A DNA stretch of 64,000 nucleotides from positions 2,430,001 through 2,494,000 of the forward strand of contig NZ_AP014637.1 in the NCBI RefSeq assembly GCF_000829415.1, read 5' to 3'. The stretch is from Pseudomonas sp. StFLB209 (GTDB lineage: Bacteria; Pseudomonadota; Gammaproteobacteria; Pseudomonadales; Pseudomonadaceae). Below the pieces are notes generated by a model, which saw only the letters and a program-made list of their open reading frames with translations, did no database searches and was not told the origin of the DNA. The position numbers and the translations under genes were made by a program. Within the stretch, counting starts at the first letter, position 1, and each line of letters opens with the position of its first letter. Shown piece by piece: positions 9,899-19,106 of the stretch.

Positions 9899-10004
9899 GG
9901 GTAGCGGCAAGGCAGTGAAACCTATCTGCCTTGCTTGTCCTGCCTTGACGGTGCGGCATTACGGCCATGGCCCGATTTGCCGTGACAGATCGGGCATGCC
10001 TGGC

Positions 10005-10619
10005 TCAGCGCTCCAGATAATGCAGTGCCAGTTGTTCGACGCTTTGCCGTGATACCGGTACCAGGTGCGGCGCGACCAGCATCATGATCTGGTAGACCAC
10101 GACCCGGACTTCGCCGTCGCGTCCGAGAATGCGTTGGTAATCCAGTGAAAACAGCAGGGTCAGGGTGATCTGCTCCACCAGGTTACCCAGTGCCTGGGTT
10201 TCGCTGACCAACTGTCCCTCTGACTTTAGACGGGCCAGCAACGATGCCAGGGTGCGTTTGAGTGCGTTGAGCAGATGTCGGATACCACGCCCCAGCTTGG
10301 GCAGCCGGCCTGCCAGGTTGGACAGGTCCTGGAACAGAAAACGGTAATGCGCCAGACGCTCAACGATCAGGTGCAGAAACAGCCAGTAGTCTTCGGCGCC
10401 CAGCCTTGCCTCGGCGGGCGGATCGAGCAGCGGGGCAAGTTCGCCCTGGAATCGCTCGAACAGGCCAAGCACCAGCGGCTCCTTGCCATGAAAGTGGTAA
10501 TACAGATTGCCAGGGCTGATCCCCAGCTCATTGGCGATTTCCAGCGTCGAGACATTGGGTTCGCCTTGTTGGTTGAACAGCTCCAGAGCACATTCGAGGA
10601 TTCGGTCGCGGGTTTTCAT
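10005..10619 (-). CDS. phaD: TetR-family transcriptional regulator PhaD
   Basis: Regulator of the PHA genes; in P. putida it is an activator responding to an acyl-CoA-type signal. The 204-residue product has an N-terminal TetR helix-turn-helix (TRDRILECALELFNQQG ... EIANELGISPGNLYYHFHGKE, residues 3-48) and a helical ligand domain. It lies 33 nt downstream of phaC2 as the last gene of phaC1-phaZ-phaC2-phaD. Confidence 0.93.
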   Translation of the reverse strand: MKTRDRILECALELFNQQGEPNVSTLEIANELGISPGNLYYHFHGKEPLVLGLFERFQGELAPLLDPPAEARLGAEDYWLFLHLIVERLAHYRFLFQDLSNLAGRLPKLGRGIRHLLNALKRTLASLLARLKSEGQLVSETQALGNLVEQITLTLLFSLDYQRILGRDGEVRVVVYQIMMLVAPHLVPVSRQSVEQLALHYLER

Positions 10620-10652
10620 CCGGTCTTCTTGAAGGTTTGGGCGAGGTAGTGT

Positions 10653-12335
10653 TCAGCGCACACGGACGTAGGTTCCCGGTGCAGCTTCCATCGGCGGGTA
10701 GTTCTCGTTGCCCAGCGTCATACGGGTTTCACGCTGGGTGCCTGCGCGTTCCTGGATCCAGGCCAGCCAGGTCGGCCACCAACTGCCATCCTGCTGTCTG
10801 GCGTCGTAATACCAGGCACGCGGGTCGCTGGTGAGTTCGCCACTTTCGACGAAGCTGGATTTCGGATTTCCCGGCGGGTTGAGAATGCTCTGCACATGAC
10901 CGCTGCTGGACAGTACGAAGCGCCGCTCGCCGCCGAGCAGCATGGTCGAGCGATAGACCGAGTCCCAAGGCGTGATGTGATCGTTGATGCCTGCCACGCT
11001 GAAGCAGTCTACCGTGACCTTCTGCAGGTCGATGGGCGTGCCGCAGACCTCCAGCCCGCCGGGATGATTGAGCGGGTTGTGTTTGAAAAAATCCAGCAGG
11101 TCGCCGTGCAGGGCGGCGGGCAATCGGGTGGTGTCGTTGTTCCAGTAGAGGATGTCGAACGGTGGCGGAGCCTTGCCCAACAGGTAGTTATTGATCCAGT
11201 AATGCCAGATCAGGTCATTGGGGCGCATCCAGGCGAACACCCGGTTGATCTCGCTGCCCTCAAGCACGCCGCGCTGATAAGAGCGCCGCTTGGCCGCTTC
11301 GAGGGTTTCTTCGTCGATAAACAGGGTGGCCGGGCTTTCGATCTGGCTGTCGAGCAGGCTGACCATATAAGTGGCGCTGGCGACCCGCCGCATCTGGCGC
11401 TTGGCCTGCAAATGACCCTGTAGCGCGGCGATGGTCAGACCACCGGCGCAGGCACCGACCAGATTGACCTCACGGGCACCGGTGATGGCGCGGCAGACAT
11501 TCATCGCCTGTTCGGCGGCCTCGACATAGCTGGACAGCCCCCATTCACGATGGCGCACATCAGGATTGCGCCAACTGATGACGAAGGTTTGCAGGCCGTT
11601 CTTGAGGGCGTACTGCACAAAGCTGTTGGTCGGGCTCAGGTCGAAGACATAGAACTTGTTGATTTGCGGCGGCACGATGAGCAGCGGCCGGGTGTATTGC
11701 TTTTCGCTCATCGGCTTGTACTGGATCAGCTCCAGCAGCTCATTACGATAGACCACCGAGCCTGCCGTGGTGGCCAGGGTGCGGCCGATTTCGAAGGCGT
11801 CCTTGGTGGTCTGGCTGGGCAGGCCGTTGTTGTGCAGCAGGTCGTTGGCCATATGGCTCAGGCCCTTGACCAGGCTGTTGCCACCGGAGTTGAACAGCTC
11901 TTTGATCGCCAAGGGGTTGAGCAGCGTATTGGACGGCGACAGCGCGTCGTTGATCAGGCTGAACATGAAATGCGCCCTGGCGCGGTCGTCGCCGGTCAGG
12001 TCGCTTTCGTCGATCCAGTGTCTGACCTGATGCTGCCAGCTCAGGTAAGCCTGCAAGCCGCGCCGGTACAGCGGGTTGAGGCTCCAGGTCGGATCAGCGA
12101 AGCGGCTGTCACGCGGGTTGAGCTGGTGCGGCGTTTCACCCAGCAAGACCCGGCCGAGCTGATTGCCCAGCGCCAAGGCATGCCGGGCGGTGCGAAATGG
12201 GTGGCGCCAGCCTTGGGCGGCGACACTGCGCAGGGTGGACATCAGGTCCCGGCCGCGCATGCCCATGATCGCGCTTTGTGCGTTGATGAAGGTCGCCGGG
12301 GTGGTCTCGGCGCTCTTCGCTGGTTTTTCTCGCAT
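10653..12335 (-). CDS. phaC2: class II poly(3-hydroxyalkanoate) synthase PhaC2
   Basis: Polymerises medium-chain (R)-3-hydroxyacyl-CoA into PHA at the granule surface. The 560-residue alpha/beta-hydrolase-type enzyme has the lipase-like box GACAGG with catalytic Cys296, Asp452 in INDHITPW and His480 in SSGHVQS. It is a clear paralogue of PhaC1, with collinear sequence such as NPLYRR and LIQYKP and with QINKFYVFDLSP in both. It lies between phaZ and phaD; the 220-nt gap before it leaves room for a separate promoter. Confidence 0.97.
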   Translation of the reverse strand: MREKPAKSAETTPATFINAQSAIMGMRGRDLMSTLRSVAAQGWRHPFRTARHALALGNQLGRVLLGETPHQLNPRDSRFADPTWSLNPLYRRGLQAYLSWQHQVRHWIDESDLTGDDRARAHFMFSLINDALSPSNTLLNPLAIKELFNSGGNSLVKGLSHMANDLLHNNGLPSQTTKDAFEIGRTLATTAGSVVYRNELLELIQYKPMSEKQYTRPLLIVPPQINKFYVFDLSPTNSFVQYALKNGLQTFVISWRNPDVRHREWGLSSYVEAAEQAMNVCRAITGAREVNLVGACAGGLTIAALQGHLQAKRQMRRVASATYMVSLLDSQIESPATLFIDEETLEAAKRRSYQRGVLEGSEINRVFAWMRPNDLIWHYWINNYLLGKAPPPFDILYWNNDTTRLPAALHGDLLDFFKHNPLNHPGGLEVCGTPIDLQKVTVDCFSVAGINDHITPWDSVYRSTMLLGGERRFVLSSSGHVQSILNPPGNPKSSFVESGELTSDPRAWYYDARQQDGSWWPTWLAWIQERAGTQRETRMTLGNENYPPMEAAPGTYVRVR

Positions 12336-12555
12336 GAGGGCAACACTCCTTCGTCAAGCCATCAATGAATGTCAGGGCGCAGGCAGGGCTGCGCCGTTCT
12401 GCGCGGTTCGACGGTCCTGTCAGGTCGCGCGGGTACAACGGATCAGCAATGAGGGCAGTTCTAAAACCAACTGCTGGCCGGCGCCTGCTGCGCTGACGGC
12501 CTTGCTTGCGTTTTCAGGGCCGCCCTTGATCGTGCAGGGCGTCTGCAGGCCAGGT

Positions 12556-13410
12556 TCAATGCGCATTGGGTGTGGGATGCGGGTGCATGACCGCACGCTG
12601 ACGTTCCTGCTGCAGAAAACTCATGATGATGGGCGCTACGGCTTCGGCCCGGGTGATCAGGAACAAATGACCGTCATCAATTATGTGTAGCTGGGCATTG
12701 GGTATCCGCCAGGCCAACAGGCGCATATTTATCAGTGGGATCAGCGGGTCATCATCGCCAGCGAGTACCAGGGTCGGCTGACGGATCTTGTGCAGCCAAT
12801 GGATGCTGGTCCAGCCCATGCCGGCGAACAGTTGCCAGTAGTAACCCAACTTGCCTGACGAACGGACCTTGGCTGCATGATTGGCCGCCAGATGCGGGTC
12901 ACGGCGAAACGCGCCGCCGTAGATTTCCGGGGCAATGCGGATCACGTGGGATGGCTGGATGTAGCGGCGTGGGCTGGCCATCAGCATCAGCACCCGCGGC
13001 TTGCCTGGCACCATCGCCATGCCGGCTGCTGTGGCTGCCAGCACCAGCTTTTTGCAGCGTTCGGGGTAGTCGTGGGCAAACTGCTGGGCCAGCGCGCCGC
13101 CCCAGGACACGCCGATGACGTTGACCTGGCCATAATCAAGGTAGTCGAGCATGCGCGCCGCCAGCTTCGCCAGGCCTGGAAAGCGGTACGGGCGGTTGGG
13201 CGTCGAAGAGCCGCCGACCCCCGGCACATCGAAGGCAATCACCTCCATGTCCGGGTCCAGCGCTTCGACAAACGGAAACACCAGTTCCAGGTTGGCCCCG
13301 ATGCCATTGAAGATCAGCAGCGGAGCCATATGGCTCTTGCCGGATCTGACGGCCGTCCGGATGGTGTGGCCGTCCAGGTCGATGGAGCGAAATACAAACG
13401 GTTGCGGCAT
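12556..13410 (-). CDS. phaZ: intracellular poly(3-hydroxyalkanoate) depolymerase PhaZ
   Basis: Granule-bound depolymerase that releases 3-hydroxyacids from medium-chain PHA. The 284-residue alpha/beta hydrolase has the nucleophile elbow GVSWGG (Ser102), an Asp in LAGDDDPLIP and the catalytic His in IDDGHLFL. It lies between the two synthase genes, the standard mcl-PHA arrangement, 154 nt downstream of phaC1. Confidence 0.96.
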   Translation of the reverse strand: MPQPFVFRSIDLDGHTIRTAVRSGKSHMAPLLIFNGIGANLELVFPFVEALDPDMEVIAFDVPGVGGSSTPNRPYRFPGLAKLAARMLDYLDYGQVNVIGVSWGGALAQQFAHDYPERCKKLVLAATAAGMAMVPGKPRVLMLMASPRRYIQPSHVIRIAPEIYGGAFRRDPHLAANHAAKVRSSGKLGYYWQLFAGMGWTSIHWLHKIRQPTLVLAGDDDPLIPLINMRLLAWRIPNAQLHIIDDGHLFLITRAEAVAPIIMSFLQQERQRAVMHPHPTPNAH

Positions 13411-13564
13411 GCCGGAGCCCTGTTGGTTAATACATCTGGAAAGATGTCCTGCGCCTTTCCCAGACCGACCGAGGCGTGGCCTCTGGCGTGCGACTGATCA
13501 TTTATTGCGCAATGGCAGCTACCGGCCAGGATCCCTGGCTCCGGTAGTCTTGCCTTTACCAAGT

Positions 13565-15244
13565 CTAGCGCTCGTGAACATAAGTGCCCGGCGAGGCTTC
13601 TGCGGCTGGATAAGCCTTGTTGCCCAGGCTGGCGGGTGACTTTTTCAGCTCGCCGGAGCGCTCGGTCAACCAGCTCTGCCAGTGCAGCCACCACGAATCG
13701 GTGTGCTTGGTGCCGTTTTCCTGCCAGGCGATCGGGTCGAGCGGCAGTTCTTCGTTGGTCATGTAGCGGGCCTTGGGGTTGCCCGGCGGGTTGAGAATGC
13801 TCTGGATATGGCCGCTGCTCGACAGCACGAACTCGGTCTTGCCGCCAAACAGCCGCGCCGAGCGGTAGCACGCCTGCCATGGGGTGATGTGGTCGTTGGT
13901 GCCTGCCAGGCAGAAGATGTCGTTGGTCACCTGCTTGAGGTCGATTGCCGTGCCGCACACTTCCAGTGCATTGGGGCGGGTGAACGGGTTGTTCTTGAAC
14001 ATCTCGATCAGGTCGCCATGGAACGCCGCAGGCAGCCGCGTGGTGTCGTTGTTCCAGAACAGGATGTCGAAGGCCGGTGGCTCGTTGCCCAGCAGGTAGT
14101 TGTTGACCCAGTAGTTCCAGATCAGGTCATTGGGGCGCATCCAGGCGAAGACCTTGGCCATGTCGCGGCCTTCCAGTACCCCGGACTGATACGAGTGGCG
14201 CTTGGCCGCTTCCAGGGTCTGCTCGTCGACGAACAGCGCCACTTCGTTCTCCAGGGTGGTGTCGAGCACGCTGACCATCAAGGTCATGGCGTTGATCTTG
14301 CGCTCGTTCAGCGCTGCATAGTGGCCCAGCAGCGCGGTGCAGGTGATGCCGCCCGAGCAGGCGCCAAGCACGTTGACGTCCGGGCTGCCGGTGATTGCCG
14401 AGACCACGTCGATGGCTTCTTTGAGCGCTTCGATATAGGTCGAAAGCCCCCACTCGCGCTGAGCCTTGGTCGGGTTGCGCCAGCTGATGATGAAGGTCTG
14501 CACCTTGCTGCCCAGGCAGAAGCGCGCCAGGCTTTTTTCCGGGCTCAGGTCGAAGACGTAGAACTTGTTGATCTGTGGCGGGATTACCAGCAGCGGGCGT
14601 TCATGGGTCTGCTCGGTGGCCGGCTTGTACTGGATCAGTTCCAGCACGTCATTGCGAAATACCACTGCGCCTTCGCTGGTGCCCAGGTTCTTGCCGACCT
14701 CAAAGGCGTCCATGTTGACCTGGCTGGGCATGCCGCCGTTATGCACCATGTCCTTGGCCAGATGCGACAGGCCATCAAGCAGGCTCTTGCCGCCGGTTTC
14801 GAAGAAACGCTTGACCGCTGCCGGGTTGGCCGCCGTATTGGTCGGCGCCATGGCTTCGGTCATCAGGTTGATGACGAAATGCCCGCGGCTGATGTCCTGC
14901 GGGGTCAGGCTGCTGCCGTCGAGCCAATCATGCAGCTCTTTGCGCCAGGCCAGATACACCTGCAAATAGCGGCGATACAGCGGGTTCTGACTCCAGGCCG
15001 GGTCCTGAAACCGACGATCGTCAGCGGCCGGTTGCAGGCCCGAGCGGCCAATGACGACGTTTTTAAGCTCCAGCCCCAGATGTGCGACATGTTTGAGGCT
15101 GTGGATCGGTTGCCTGAGCGCCAGGCGCATGACCATGCGCGCGGTGGTCAGTAAGTCCTTGCGGCGCAAGCCCACAACCGGGTTCAGGCCCAGTGTGTGT
15201 TCAGAAGCCTGGCGCGGCAGGTCATCGTTGTTCTTGCTACTCAT
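13565..15244 (-). CDS. phaC1: class II poly(3-hydroxyalkanoate) synthase PhaC1
   Basis: Main medium-chain PHA synthase. The 559-residue product carries the lipase-like box GACSGG with Cys296, Asp451 in TNDHITPW and His479 in SSGHIQS, the positions known for Pseudomonas PhaC1. Start ATG 15244 has a GGAG site 8 nt upstream. First gene of phaC1-phaZ-phaC2-phaD. The leader is unusual: a repeat made of nested inverted repeats (15345-15612) lies between the start codon and the best candidate promoter at 15696-15723. Confidence 0.97.
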   Translation of the reverse strand: MSSKNNDDLPRQASEHTLGLNPVVGLRRKDLLTTARMVMRLALRQPIHSLKHVAHLGLELKNVVIGRSGLQPAADDRRFQDPAWSQNPLYRRYLQVYLAWRKELHDWLDGSSLTPQDISRGHFVINLMTEAMAPTNTAANPAAVKRFFETGGKSLLDGLSHLAKDMVHNGGMPSQVNMDAFEVGKNLGTSEGAVVFRNDVLELIQYKPATEQTHERPLLVIPPQINKFYVFDLSPEKSLARFCLGSKVQTFIISWRNPTKAQREWGLSTYIEALKEAIDVVSAITGSPDVNVLGACSGGITCTALLGHYAALNERKINAMTLMVSVLDTTLENEVALFVDEQTLEAAKRHSYQSGVLEGRDMAKVFAWMRPNDLIWNYWVNNYLLGNEPPAFDILFWNNDTTRLPAAFHGDLIEMFKNNPFTRPNALEVCGTAIDLKQVTNDIFCLAGTNDHITPWQACYRSARLFGGKTEFVLSSSGHIQSILNPPGNPKARYMTNEELPLDPIAWQENGTKHTDSWWLHWQSWLTERSGELKKSPASLGNKAYPAAEASPGTYVHER

Positions 15245-15344
15245 CTACGACGCTCCGTTGTCCTGAGGCGAGTACCGGTTTTCCTTTGAGCAGTGGCTCT
15301 GGAAGAGTCGGTACTACTGCTCGTGTGACCGATGATGGCTGTTC

Positions 15345-15612
15345 GGGCACCGCTAAAAACGACCTGCGTTGTCATCGCTGCGTTAAAAACAGGCTCAGCA
15401 TGCTCATTTACAACCCGTAAAGTCGTGCGCTTTGCCTGTTTTTACCTTGCGCTGACTGCCTCGCCTACGTTTTTAGAGGCGCCCTGGTATGCCGATTCCC
15501 GATGGGCATGCCGAATGACAGGCAGGGCGTCTGAACTGCGGCGCTGCGTGTCACTACGTCCTGGCTCCCCATTGGGCGCCTCTAAAAACTGCCCGCGTTT
15601 TTAGAAGCACCC
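15345..15612. repeat. nested inverted-repeat element, possible MITE-like intergenic repeat
   Basis: Four related 16-nt boundary words are present: 15345-15360 (forward), 15469-15484 (reverse), 15574-15589 (forward) and 15597-15612 (reverse), all ending in CTAAAAAC or starting GTTTTTAG. The middle pair is a perfect 16-bp inverted repeat flanking 89 nt. The first pair matches at 14 of 16 positions across a 140-nt unit, and the outermost pair at 12 of 16. No transposase is encoded. The inner sequence resembles a dispersed intergenic repeat I recall from Pseudomonas genomes, but copy number cannot be checked here. Confidence 0.6.
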
Positions 15613-15695
15613 ATTTCCCGCTGCGTCGAAACGATGCAGTGAATGTGCCGTAATCATTGGTTACGCGAGATTGCACATAGTCGCAAGCAGCACCA

Positions 15696-15723
15696 TGTAT
15701 AGGCCGCTGCGCGGCACATTCAA
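15696..15723 (-). promoter_or_regulatory. candidate sigma-70 promoter for phaC1
   Basis: On the minus strand, TTGAAT (15723-15718), a 16-nt spacer, then TATACA (15701-15696), pointing toward phaC1 with its ATG about 450 nt downstream. The -35 word overlaps one arm of an 11-bp perfect inverted repeat (15640-15650 / 15712-15722). TTTCTAAT just upstream is shared with the phaI leader. No experimental start is known to me for this strain. Confidence 0.35.
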
Positions 15724-15812
15724 GCAAAACAGATTAGAAACCGCTTACTAAAACGGCAAACGGTGCAGGGAGCATAGACGCTGATTGTGAAATTGCGCGG
15801 TCAGCGAAGCGA

Positions 15813-16190
15813 TCAGAGCATCAGACGCACGACTTGTTCGTGCGGGTCGCGGCCTTTGCCGGCTTTTTTCAGCTCTTGCAGGTAGTCATCCCACAGCGCG
15901 TTCTGGCGCTGGCCCAGCTCGAAGAGATAATCCCAGGTGAACAGGCCGCTGTCGTGGCCATCGTCGAAGGTCAGCTTGAGGGCGTACTGGCCGGCCGGCT
16001 CGACCTTGGTCAGGCCCACGCCGAGTTTGCCGAACTGCAGGATCGGCTTGCCGTGCCCCTGAACCTCGGCAGAAGGGGAGTGCACACGCAGAAACTCGGC
16101 AGGCAGATCGTACTGCTCGCCGGACGCGTATTTGAGCGTCAGGGTTTTCGACGCCTTGTGCAATTGAATGGCAGTGGGGATTTTGTTCAT
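15813..16190 (-). CDS. DUF971 family protein (gamma-butyrobetaine hydroxylase-like N-terminal domain)
   Basis: A 125-residue protein consisting only of the small beta-rich DUF971 domain found at the N terminus of gamma-butyrobetaine hydroxylases and as a stand-alone protein near hslVU. Visible family pattern: LHKASKTLTLKYASGEQYDLPAEFLRVHSPSAE, ending with HDSGLFTWDYLFELGQRQ. Its molecular role is unproven; links to iron-sulfur cluster handling have been suggested for the domain. It follows hslU after about 120 nt that contain a REP hairpin. Confidence 0.88.
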   Translation of the reverse strand: MNKIPTAIQLHKASKTLTLKYASGEQYDLPAEFLRVHSPSAEVQGHGKPILQFGKLGVGLTKVEPAGQYALKLTFDDGHDSGLFTWDYLFELGQRQNALWDDYLQELKKAGKGRDPHEQVVRLML

Positions 16191-16228
16191 GGCGTCAGCT
16201 TAAGCGTGGCCGGCGGCAAGCCACAAGC

Positions 16229-16307
16229 GTAGGAGCGGCTTCAGCCGCGAAAAATTCGCGGTTGAAGCTTTCGCGGTTGAATGCTTCGCAGCTAAAGCTG
16301 CTCCTAC
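16229..16307. repeat. REP-type palindrome between hslU and the DUF971 gene
   Basis: Composite hairpin region from GTAGGAGCGGCTTCAGCC to GCTAAAGCTGCTCCTAC with an internal CGCGGTTGAA repeat. Same family as 8339, 18308 and 25310. It ends 7 nt from the hslU stop, so it is probably the 3' structure of the hslVU transcript. Confidence 0.78.
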
Positions 16308-16313
16308 AGGCTT

Positions 16314-17651
16314 TTACAGGATGTAGCGCGACAGGTCTTCGTCGTTGGCCAGTTCGCCCAGGTGGCTGTTGACGTAGTCGGCGTTGATCTCGATCGGCTC
16401 GGCATCCGGGCTGCTGGCCAGGTCGCCGGCGCTGAACGACAGTTCTTCGAGCAGGCGTTCGAGCAGGGTGTGCAGGCGGCGCGCACCGATGTTCTCGGTC
16501 TTCTCGTTGACCTGCCAGGCGATTTCCGCCAGGCGCTTGATGCCGTCTGGCTTGAATTCGATGTTCAGGCCTTCGGTCTTGAGCAGTTCGCGATACTGTT
16601 CGGTCAGCGAGGCGTGCGGTTCGCTGAGGATACGTTCGAAGTCTTGAGGCGACAGCGCCTTGAGTTCGACACGAATCGGCAGACGGCCCTGCAGCTCGGG
16701 CACCAGGTCGCTTGGCTTGCTCAGGTGGAACGCGCCGGAGGCGATGAACAGGATATGGTCGGTTTTGACCATGCCCAGCTTGGTGTTGACCGTGCAGCCT
16801 TCGATCAATGGCAGCAGGTCGCGCTGCACGCCTTCACGAGACACGTCGGCGCCGCCGACATTGCCGCGTTTGGCAACCTTGTCGATCTCGTCGATGAACA
16901 CGATGCCGTGTTGCTCGACGGCTTCAAGGGCCTTGGCCTTGAGTTCGTCGTCGTTGACCAGACGGCCGGCTTCTTCTTCGCGGACCATCTTCAGCGCTTC
17001 TTTGACCTTGAGCTTGCGGGTCTTGCGGCGGCCCTTGCCCATGTTGGCAAACAGGCTCTGCAATTGATTGGTCATCTCTTCCATGCCTGGCGGGGCAGAG
17101 ATGTCCACACCCACCGACTCGCTGACCTCGATCTCGATTTCCTTGTCGTCCAGCTGGCCTTCACGCAGGCGCTTGCGGAACAACTGGCGGGTATTGGAAT
17201 CGCTGGTCGAGACCGGCTCTTCGTTGAAACCGCTACGTGCCGGTGGCAGCAAGGCATCAAGGATGCGGTCTTCGGCAGCGTCTTCAGCACGATGCCGAAC
17301 CTTGATGATCTCCTGCTCGCGCAGCAGCTTCATCGCGGCATCGGCCAGGTCGCGGATGATCGACTCGACGTCACGGCCGACGTAGCCGACTTCCGTGAAC
17401 TTGGTAGCTTCGACCTTGATGAACGGTGCATTGGCCAGCTTGGCCAGGCGACGGGCGATTTCGGTCTTGCCGACGCCGGTCGGGCCGATCATCAGAATGT
17501 TCTTGGGGGTGACTTCGACACGCAGTTCTTCAGGCAATTGCATGCGCCGCCAACGGTTGCGCAGGGCAATGGCGACGGCGCGCTTGGCGTCATCCTGGCC
17601 AATGATGTGGCGGTTCAGTTCGTGGACAATTTCGCGGGGAGTCATGGACAT
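16314..17651 (-). CDS. hslU: ATP-dependent protease ATPase subunit HslU
   Basis: AAA+ unfoldase that feeds substrates to the HslV peptidase ring in the cytoplasm. Start chosen at ATG 17651 ([20 protein letters not shown]), giving 445 residues as in relatives; the frame could extend 6 codons upstream. Walker [12 protein letters not shown], Walker [11 protein letters not shown], the long charged I-domain between them, and the sensor region [14 protein letters not shown] are all visible. It lies 32 nt downstream of hslV. Confidence 0.96.
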   Translation of the reverse strand: MSMTPREIVHELNRHIIGQDDAKRAVAIALRNRWRRMQLPEELRVEVTPKNILMIGPTGVGKTEIARRLAKLANAPFIKVEATKFTEVGYVGRDVESIIRDLADAAMKLLREQEIIKVRHRAEDAAEDRILDALLPPARSGFNEEPVSTSDSNTRQLFRKRLREGQLDDKEIEIEVSESVGVDISAPPGMEEMTNQLQSLFANMGKGRRKTRKLKVKEALKMVREEEAGRLVNDDELKAKALEAVEQHGIVFIDEIDKVAKRGNVGGADVSREGVQRDLLPLIEGCTVNTKLGMVKTDHILFIASGAFHLSKPSDLVPELQGRLPIRVELKALSPQDFERILSEPHASLTEQYRELLKTEGLNIEFKPDGIKRLAEIAWQVNEKTENIGARRLHTLLERLLEELSFSAGDLASSPDAEPIEINADYVNSHLGELANDEDLSRYIL

Positions 17652-17683
17652 GGTGGTAATGGTCCTCAAGCGCAGGCAGGCCG

Positions 17684-18220
17684 TCAGGCTTGCTCGGCGA
17701 GGTCCTGCTCCTCAATGGTGATGTTGTGGTTGGTGAATACGCAAATATCGCCAGCGATGTGCAATGCGGTTTCAGCGATCTCGCGGGCCGGCAGCTCGGT
17801 TTTCTGCAGCAGCGCACGGGCAGCGGCCTGGGCGAAGGCGCCACCGGAACCCATGGCGATCAGGCCATCTTCGGGTTCGACCACGTCACCGTTGCCGGTG
17901 ATGATCAGCGAGGCATCTTTGTTGGCGACGGCCAGCATCGCTTCCAGGCGGCTGAGCGAGCGATCGGTACGCCAGTCCTTGGCCAGTTCTACGGCAGCAC
18001 GGATCAGGTGGCCCTGATGCTTTTCGAGCTGGGCTTCAAAACGCTCGAACAGGGTAAAGGCGTCGGCGGTGGCACCGGCGAAACCGGCGATGACCTGGCC
18101 GTGGTACAGGCGGCGCACCTTCTTGGCGTTGCCTTTCATCACGGTGTTGCCCAAGGAAACCTGGCCGTCACCGGCCATGACGACTTTGCCGTGGCGGCGG
18201 ACTGAAACGATGGTGGTCAA
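17684..18220 (-). CDS. hslV: ATP-dependent protease proteolytic subunit HslV (TTG start)
   Basis: N-terminal-threonine peptidase of the HslUV protease. A frame opens at GTG 18235 ([10 protein letters not shown]), but HslV needs Thr directly after the initiator Met so that removal of Met exposes the nucleophile. The codon immediately before [10 protein letters not shown] is TTG at 18220, with GGAG 9 nt upstream. Using it gives 178 residues and Thr1 as nucleophile. The conserved [20 protein letters not shown] and [17 protein letters not shown] follow. First gene of hslV-hslU. Confidence 0.93.
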   Translation of the reverse strand: MTTIVSVRRHGKVVMAGDGQVSLGNTVMKGNAKKVRRLYHGQVIAGFAGATADAFTLFERFEAQLEKHQGHLIRAAVELAKDWRTDRSLSRLEAMLAVANKDASLIITGNGDVVEPEDGLIAMGSGGAFAQAAARALLQKTELPAREIAETALHIAGDICVFTNHNITIEEQDLAEQA

Positions 18221-18307
18221 GGGGAGAGTCTCCACGCAGCGGGGCGAAAATGCCCTGATGGAAACTGATATGGGGATGGCGAAGCCTATTTCAACCTGTC
18301 AATGCGC

Positions 18308-18362
18308 GTAGGACCGGCTTTAGCCGGGAACCGGTATTGTTCCCGGCTAAAGCCGGTCCTAC
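18308..18362. repeat. REP-type palindrome upstream of hslV
   Basis: Near-perfect hairpin from GTAGGACCGGCTTTAGCCGG to CCGGCTAAAGCCGGTCCTAC, between the SPOR gene stop (18398) and the hslV start. Fourth copy of the REP family in the window, with a CCGG variant of the core. Confidence 0.8.
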
Positions 18363-18397
18363 AGCCGGTCCGGCATTTGCAGTTATTAGCTGCCGGT

Positions 18398-19105
18398 TCA
18401 GCGGCTCTGGCGCTGTTGTAACAGCAGGTTGCTGAAGCCGCCGCCAGCCAGTTGCTTCTGGGCGGTGGTCAACTGGTCGCGGTTGCTGAACGGGCCGACC
18501 AGTACGCGGTACCAGGTTTCTTCCTTGACCGTACCGGACTCTACGGTCGCGGTCTGGCCCAGCAGGATGATCTGCGCACGGACTTTCTCGGCATCGGCCT
18601 GCTTGCGGAACGAGCCAGCCTGCAGGAAGAAGCGGGTGACCGGTGCCGGTTTGGTTTCGGTGGTCGCCACCGGTGGCGCGGGTGGCGGCGTCAGGCCGCT
18701 CAGGGCCGCCTGGGCGCGGGCGGTGTCGATCTTCGCGGCCTGCTCCGGGGTGACCGGCGCGACTGGCGTGACCGCAGGCGCGGGCGGGGTTTTCTCCGGC
18801 ACCGCCTCTTTGGGCACGATGACTTCCGACTCGGGCAGCAGAGTATAGAAGTCGTACTTGGGCTTGACCGCTGCTGGGCTCGGCGGGGTCTTGTTGGCCT
18901 CGGCGATCTTGGCTGCCGCCTTGGCCTCGGCTTTTTCGCGCTTGACCTCACTGCCACCGGGCTCAAGCTTCATCAGAAAGACAATGAAGGCGCCGACCGT
19001 CAGGCCGACAGCCAACCATACCCATCCTGGGATCGGCTTCTTCGCGGGGGCCTCGTAACGGCTGGCTCCCCGCTTGGGAGCTGCTTTCTTCTTCGCAACG
19101 GCCAA
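18398..19105 (-). CDS. SPOR domain protein (FtsN-like)
   Basis: Bitopic inner-membrane protein. The 235-residue product has a short basic cytoplasmic N terminus (MAVAKKKAAPKRGASRYEAP), one membrane span near residues 28-45, a long Ala/Pro/Lys-rich periplasmic linker, and a C-terminal SPOR domain (from RFFLQAGSFRKQADAEKVRAQI to the end) that binds denuded septal glycan. The architecture matches FtsN, but similarity outside SPOR is low complexity, so the name ftsN is not asserted. It starts 1 nt after the argS stop and is followed by hslVU. Confidence 0.9.
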   Translation of the reverse strand: MAVAKKKAAPKRGASRYEAPAKKPIPGWVWLAVGLTVGAFIVFLMKLEPGGSEVKREKAEAKAAAKIAEANKTPPSPAAVKPKYDFYTLLPESEVIVPKEAVPEKTPPAPAVTPVAPVTPEQAAKIDTARAQAALSGLTPPPAPPVATTETKPAPVTRFFLQAGSFRKQADAEKVRAQIILLGQTATVESGTVKEETWYRVLVGPFSNRDQLTTAQKQLAGGGFSNLLLQQRQSR

Positions 19106-19106
19106 C

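Larger units (their letters stand above)
15245..15812. other. 568-nt non-coding leader region upstream of phaC1
   Basis: No convincing protein gene on either strand; short frames here lack ribosome sites and family features. It holds the nested inverted-repeat element (15345-15612), an 11-bp perfect inverted repeat (15640-15650 with 15712-15722) and a promoter-like pair on the minus strand (15696-15723). The neighbouring DUF971 gene runs away from it, so the whole region probably serves phaC1 expression. Confidence 0.7.
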
